DNA from: a bacterium
GTDB taxonomy: Bacteria > JAJVIF01
DNA: 64,000 nucleotides
Assembly: GCA_022072165.1 (NCBI GenBank)
Contig: JAJVIF010000002.1
Span: forward strand, 240,221 to 304,220
Reading direction: 5' to 3'
Shown here: piece after piece, positions 60,809 to 64,000 of the stretch
How positions within the stretch are numbered: position 1 is the stretch's first letter
How the letters are laid out: every line of letters starts with the position of its first letter
Translations under genes and position numbers: made by a program
The notes under the pieces: generated by a model
Seen by the model: the letters and a program-made list of their open reading frames with translations, nothing else
Databases searched by the model: none
Told to the model about the DNA's origin: nothing

Positions 60809-62068
60809 ATGCACCGCATTGTGATCACTGGCTACGCCTCCGTCACCGCCCACGGGTGGGAGCATGACCAGGTGAAAGCCCATCTTCTGGCAGGTACGCC
60901 CGGCATCCGCCGGCTGAAGAATTTCAACCACGAGCACCCTGACTGGCGGGTCCATATCGGCGCGGAAGTCGATAACGACACCTTCGATGCCACGCAGTGG
61001 CTCTCCGCCAAGGATGCGCGTCGCTACGACCGCTTCACGCACTTTGCGGTTGCCGCCTCCAAGCTCGCGCTGGAGCATGGCAAGCTCGCCGCCGATGCGG
61101 TGGATCCCGCCCGCGCCAGCGCGATGGTCGCGAGCGGCATCGGCGGACTCACCACGTTCTGCCGGGACCATGTGTCGCTGATTGAAGGGGGCCCCGGACG
61201 GGTCAGTCCCTTCTACATCCCCGCCTCAATCATCAACATCTCCAGCGGCATTGTTTCCATGGAGCTCAACTGGCAGGGACCAAGCTTTGCTGTGGTCAGC
61301 GCATGTACCTCGGCGACTCACCAGATTGGCCTCACTTACCAGATGATGCGGACCGGCATGATGGATGTCGCCCTGGCCGGTGGCGCGGAGGCGGCCCTGA
61401 TTCCCCTGGGGATGTCCGGCTTCCAGAACATGAAGGCGCTCTCGGAGCGCAACGACAACCCCGCCGGCGCATCGCGACCCTTCGACAAGGACCGTGACGG
61501 CTTTGTCATGGGTGAAGGGGCCGGGATGATCCTGCTGGAGACCCTGGAGCATGCCCAGGCCCGGGGGGCGGAGATTTTCGCCGAAGTGGTCGGCTTCGGA
61601 GCCTCGGCGGATGCCTATCATGTCACCCAGCCAGCGCCGGAGGGTCGGGGCGCGGCGCAGTCGATGACCGCTGCGATCCGGGATGCCGGGATTGCGCCAT
61701 CGCAGATTCAGTACATCAACGCCCACGGCACCTCCACGCCCTACAACGATAAATTCGAGACCATGGCGATTCGCCATGTCTTTGGCGACCATGCCGACAA
61801 GCTGGCGGTCAGCTCCACCAAAAGCATGATTGGCCATCTGCTGGGGGCTTCCGGGGCGGCGGAACTGGTGGCCAGTCTGATGTGCCTGGAAGATGGCCTG
61901 GTCCATCCCACCATCAACTACATGACCCCGGACCCCGAGTGCGATCTGGACTATGTCCCGAATACGGCCCGGGAGTGGCCGGTCGACCACTTGCTGAGCA
62001 ACTCCTTCGGGTTCGGCGGCCAGAACGGGACGTTGATTATCCGGAACACTCGTCGCACGGGACTTTAA
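60809..62068 (+). CDS. fabF: 3-oxoacyl-ACP synthase II
   Basis: Elongates acyl-ACP in fatty-acid synthesis. The 419-residue thiolase-fold enzyme starts MHRIVITGYASVTAHG. It has the catalytic cysteine 166 in VSACTSATHQ, the first histidine in NAHGTSTPYND and the second in STKSMIGHLLGASGA, the C-H-H triad of KAS I/II. NSFGFGGQNGTLII closes it. The start at 60809 is preferred over an in-frame ATG at 60791, which would place the -10 box inside the gene. It is not clustered with plsX and fabH at 31223-33367. Confidence 0.96.
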   Translation: MHRIVITGYASVTAHGWEHDQVKAHLLAGTPGIRRLKNFNHEHPDWRVHIGAEVDNDTFDATQWLSAKDARRYDRFTHFAVAASKLALEHGKLAADAVDPARASAMVASGIGGLTTFCRDHVSLIEGGPGRVSPFYIPASIINISSGIVSMELNWQGPSFAVVSACTSATHQIGLTYQMMRTGMMDVALAGGAEAALIPLGMSGFQNMKALSERNDNPAGASRPFDKDRDGFVMGEGAGMILLETLEHAQARGAEIFAEVVGFGASADAYHVTQPAPEGRGAAQSMTAAIRDAGIAPSQIQYINAHGTSTPYNDKFETMAIRHVFGDHADKLAVSSTKSMIGHLLGASGAAELVASLMCLEDGLVHPTINYMTPDPECDLDYVPNTAREWPVDHLLSNSFGFGGQNGTLIIRNTRRTGL

Positions 62069-62128
62069 TCTCCGGCGGCATCGGCAGCGTCATGCTCTCC
62101 CTTTTTTGACCCAGCCTGCAGGCGGGCC

Positions 62129-62341
62129 CTACGGGGTCCGCACCACTTCGGCACCCGGTGGCTGCGCCATCATGTACGGCGGCAGCTGGCCATCGGCCCG
62201 CAATTCATGGGCGGAACGCTGGACCGCCCCCCGCATGTCCTGCAATTGCGTGGTTAGCATCGGCAACATCAGGATCAAAATCAGCGCCAGTGCCACCAGC
62301 GAGCGCATCAGCCAGCCGGGGAGCTCGTCCTGCGGCTCCAT
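62129..62341 (-). CDS. Small single-pass membrane protein downstream of pfkA
   Basis: A possible 70-residue protein with one strongly hydrophobic segment (WLMRSLVALALILILMLPML) after a short acidic start (MEPQDELPG). A glutamine- and proline-containing tail follows. No ribosome site is obvious. It is on the same strand as pfkA, 152 bp downstream. The function is unknown, and it could be spurious, though the hydrophobic segment argues for coding. Confidence 0.45.
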   Translation of the reverse strand: MEPQDELPGWLMRSLVALALILILMLPMLTTQLQDMRGAVQRSAHELRADGQLPPYMMAQPPGAEVVRTP

Positions 62342-62493
62342 GCAGCACTGGTAGGCGAAGGATGTCAGTCCGGGGCGCGATGGTCGCACGCAGGCTCCCT
62401 TTGCTGCGGGACCCTCAGGGTCCCAGTGTTTGCCTCCGGCTGCTGGCAGCAGGCTTCGGGCCACTCTGTTCCGCCCAGCGGTGAAAGCCGGGG
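62342..62493 (-). other. Gap between pfkA and the small membrane gene
   Basis: Contains the perfect hairpin GGGACCC-TCA-GGGTCCC (about 62409-62425) without a T-run; nothing else is recognised. Confidence 0.4.
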
Positions 62494-63465
62494 CTACTGG
62501 GCCAGAATCCGACTCAGGTCGTACAGTTCCTGGTCGAAAGTCCACTTGCTGGTATTGACGCTTTCCAGGGGCGTCAGGCTGTAATCCCCCTTGTGATAGC
62601 CCACCATGACCGCGGTCTGGTCCTGGGAGAGGGCCATCACCGCCCGGTAGCCCATCTCACTGGCGACCAGGATATCGAAGGCGCTGGGGACCCCACCCCG
62701 CTGGATGTGTCCCAGCACCGTGACGGTGCTTTTCAGTGCGCCGTCGGTGAGGTCGGACAATTGTTGCGCGATGTCGTAGGCGCGTCCGACCCCTTCCGCC
62801 AGCACGACAATGGAAAACTGCTTCCCCCGCTTTTGTCCATCCTGGAGCTGCTGCGCGACCTGCTCGATGGGCATCGGGTGCTCCGGCACCAGGATGACTT
62901 CGGCACCGCCAGCGACCCCGGCCCGGAGGGCAATTTCACCGCAATCGCGTCCCATAACCTCCACCAGCACGATCCGCTTGTGGCTTCGCGCGGTGTCGCG
63001 CAGACGGCGGATGGCATCCAGGACCGTGTTGAGCGCGGTATCGAACCCGATGGAATAGGACCCGGGGACATCGTTATCAATAGAGACCGGAATCCCCACC
63101 ACTCTGATTCCGGCGTTGTGGAGCGCCTGGGCACCCCGCAGGGACCCCTCGCCCCCCTGCACGATGATGGCATCCAGATCGTGCATCCGCGCCATCTCGA
63201 CCGCCCGGGCGAAACCTTCGGGGGTCATGAACTCCTTGCTCCGACCCGCCCCCAGGATTGAACCGCCGCTGGAGATGATGTTGCCGACATCCCGGGAGCC
63301 CATTGTCGTGAATCGTCCATCGATGAGTCCCTGGTAGCCATACTCGATGCCCAGGACCCGCCAGCTCAGGGACATCGCGGCCCGGACAATGGCGCGGGTA
63401 CAGGCATTCATGCCGGGGGCATCACCGCCGGAGGTCATGATGCCGATGGTGCGAATGTGTGGCAT
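62494..63465 (-). CDS. pfkA: 6-phosphofructokinase, with unusual active-site residues
   Basis: Phosphorylates fructose-6-phosphate in glycolysis. The 323-residue protein has SGGDAPGMNACTRAIV, YGYQGLIDG, IVQGGEGSLRGA, VSIDNDVPGSYSIGFDTALNT, LVEVMGRDCGEIALRAG and LGHIQRGGVPSAFD. Two positions are atypical. The GGDGS loop reads GGEGS (E106), and the catalytic T-I-D-N-D reads S-I-D-N-D (S128). Replacement of the loop Asp often accompanies altered donor use in this family, but it does not show the GGDD pattern of PPi enzymes. A TATACT box eight bases before ATG 63465 suggests a near-leaderless mRNA. Confidence 0.93.
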   Translation of the reverse strand: MPHIRTIGIMTSGGDAPGMNACTRAIVRAAMSLSWRVLGIEYGYQGLIDGRFTTMGSRDVGNIISSGGSILGAGRSKEFMTPEGFARAVEMARMHDLDAIIVQGGEGSLRGAQALHNAGIRVVGIPVSIDNDVPGSYSIGFDTALNTVLDAIRRLRDTARSHKRIVLVEVMGRDCGEIALRAGVAGGAEVILVPEHPMPIEQVAQQLQDGQKRGKQFSIVVLAEGVGRAYDIAQQLSDLTDGALKSTVTVLGHIQRGGVPSAFDILVASEMGYRAVMALSQDQTAVMVGYHKGDYSLTPLESVNTSKWTFDQELYDLSRILAQ

Positions 63466-63473
63466 AGCCGGGG

Positions 63474-63479
63474 AGTATA
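63474..63479 (-). promoter_or_regulatory. -10 box of pfkA
   Basis: TATACT on the minus strand, eight bases before the ATG. Confidence 0.55.
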
Positions 63480-63524
63480 GGGGGCCGATGCCCCGTACGC
63501 CGGGGCTGCGCGGTCGTCCCGTGC

Positions 63525-63530
63525 TATAAC
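63525..63530 (+). promoter_or_regulatory. -10 box of livH
   Basis: TATAAC, 18 bases before ATG 63549. The 83-bp region is shared with the divergent pfkA promoter. Confidence 0.5.
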
Positions 63531-63548
63531 GACCTGTCAGCGTCGCCC

Positions 63549-64000
63549 ATGGAAGCCTTCATCAAGTACCTCGTCAACGGGATCACCCTGGGGGGCATGT
63601 ATGCCCTCATCGCGTTGGGCTACACGATGGTCTACGGGATCATCAAGCTCATCAACTTTGCCCACGGCGACATTCTCATGGTCGGGGCGTTTCTCGGCTT
63701 CTTTTTCCTCTCTACGCTCGCATTTACGGGCTGGACGCCCCTGGTGCTCCTCCTGCCGACGACTCTCCTCATTGGCTGGTGGGCCAGCTCCGCCAAAGTC
63801 TTCACCGGCCACCCCCACACCTTCGGCACGATCGGGCTGCTGCTTGTCGCGCTGATTGTCGGACTTGCCATCCCACCGGCAGGCAACGCGCAGACCACCT
63901 TGCGGAATGCCAGCCAGCAGCCGGTCGCCCGGGTGCTCCTGCCGGCCCGGGACCTGCCAATGGAGGGGCTGCAACTCGGCATCGCCTTCGGCCCATCGGG
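63549..64000 (+). CDS. livH: Branched-chain amino acid ABC transporter permease, 5' part
   Basis: Only the first 150 residues are in the window. MEAFIKYLVNGITLGGMYALIALGYTMVYGIIKLINFAHGDILMVGAFLGFF is the highly conserved LivH start, including the GITLGGMYALIALG and INFAHGD motifs. A polar insertion follows the second span (PAGNAQTTLRNASQQPVARVLLPARDLPMEGL). This insertion is longer than in the E. coli protein and is seen in longer LivH variants. The rest of the transporter genes (livM, livG, livF) would lie beyond the window. Confidence 0.93.
   Translation, partial: MEAFIKYLVNGITLGGMYALIALGYTMVYGIIKLINFAHGDILMVGAFLGFFFLSTLAFTGWTPLVLLLPTTLLIGWWASSAKVFTGHPHTFGTIGLLLVALIVGLAIPPAGNAQTTLRNASQQPVARVLLPARDLPMEGLQLGIAFGPS

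Noticed and set aside
1-64000. CRISPR array, prophage or integrated element
   Set aside because: No regularly spaced repeats, integrase, phage structural genes or att-like duplication next to the tRNA were seen.

Overview
This window is a stretch of GC-rich bacterial chromosome that is almost entirely coding and dominated by housekeeping genes. There is no phage, plasmid, transposase or CRISPR array. Several features indicate a Gram-negative-type envelope: a Kdo-8-phosphate synthase (kdsA), five proteins with lipoprotein signal peptides, prepilin-like proteins, and an epimerase resembling HpnA of hopanoid gene sets. I cannot assign a phylum from the sequence. The mix of PKD/Ig-type surface lipoproteins and long type IV pilin-like proteins suggests a poorly studied lineage. 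Many genes have a TANNNT -10 box only 6-10 bases before the start codon and no Shine-Dalgarno sequence, so leaderless mRNAs are probably common.

Layout. 1-1390: end of pyk (minus strand). 1600-5700: a glycosidase-like secreted or surface protein whose apparent 5' end is broken at a run of 12 C, followed by a lipoprotein gene. 5727-10117 (minus): a membrane glycosyltransferase-like protein, an ECF sigma factor, and a zinc-finger anti-sigma-like domain fused to an HD-GYP domain. 10140-11827: a GIY-YIG protein behind a repeat-rich, double-terminator leader, then an SDR oxidoreductase. 11902-13519: a second copy of the lipoprotein gene that carries the last codons of its former neighbour, the scar of a 1.6-kb duplication. 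13704-20890: valS and three pilin-like genes, the second behind a leader of about 580 nt. 20979-23577 (minus): a methyltransferase and lysS with an HTH-like C-terminal extension. 23900-27532: a 1210-residue lipoprotein with five PKD repeats.

27654-30084 (minus): rodA, a RidA-family gene and a polyprenol/dolichol-kinase-like gene. 30138-33367: an alpha-toroid-like protein, plsX and fabH. 33496-35418 (minus): orphan TadG- and TadE-like genes. 35750-38655: a MATE transporter and a SurA-like lipoprotein. 38677-40426: promoter, tRNA-Val(GAC), infC (apparently starting at AUC), rpmI, rplT and a strong terminator. 40474-46363: ruvB, dnaE and ssb. 46495-50603 (minus): pheS, an unknown membrane gene, then pheT. 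50943-51887: an Ig-type lipoprotein. 51976-54426: REP-like palindromes around an hpnA-like/ruvC/ruvA operon. 54613-58996: ksgA, carA, kdsA, a convergent membrane protein and a CAP-domain lipoprotein. 59173-64000: an aldehyde dehydrogenase, fabF, a small membrane protein, pfkA and the start of livH.

Functional themes are translation (valS, lysS, pheST, infC, rpmI, rplT, ksgA), replication and recombination (dnaE, ssb, ruvABC), lipid and envelope synthesis (plsX, fabH, fabF, kdsA, rodA), glycolysis (pyk, pfkA), and a large investment in surface lipoproteins and pilin-like proteins.
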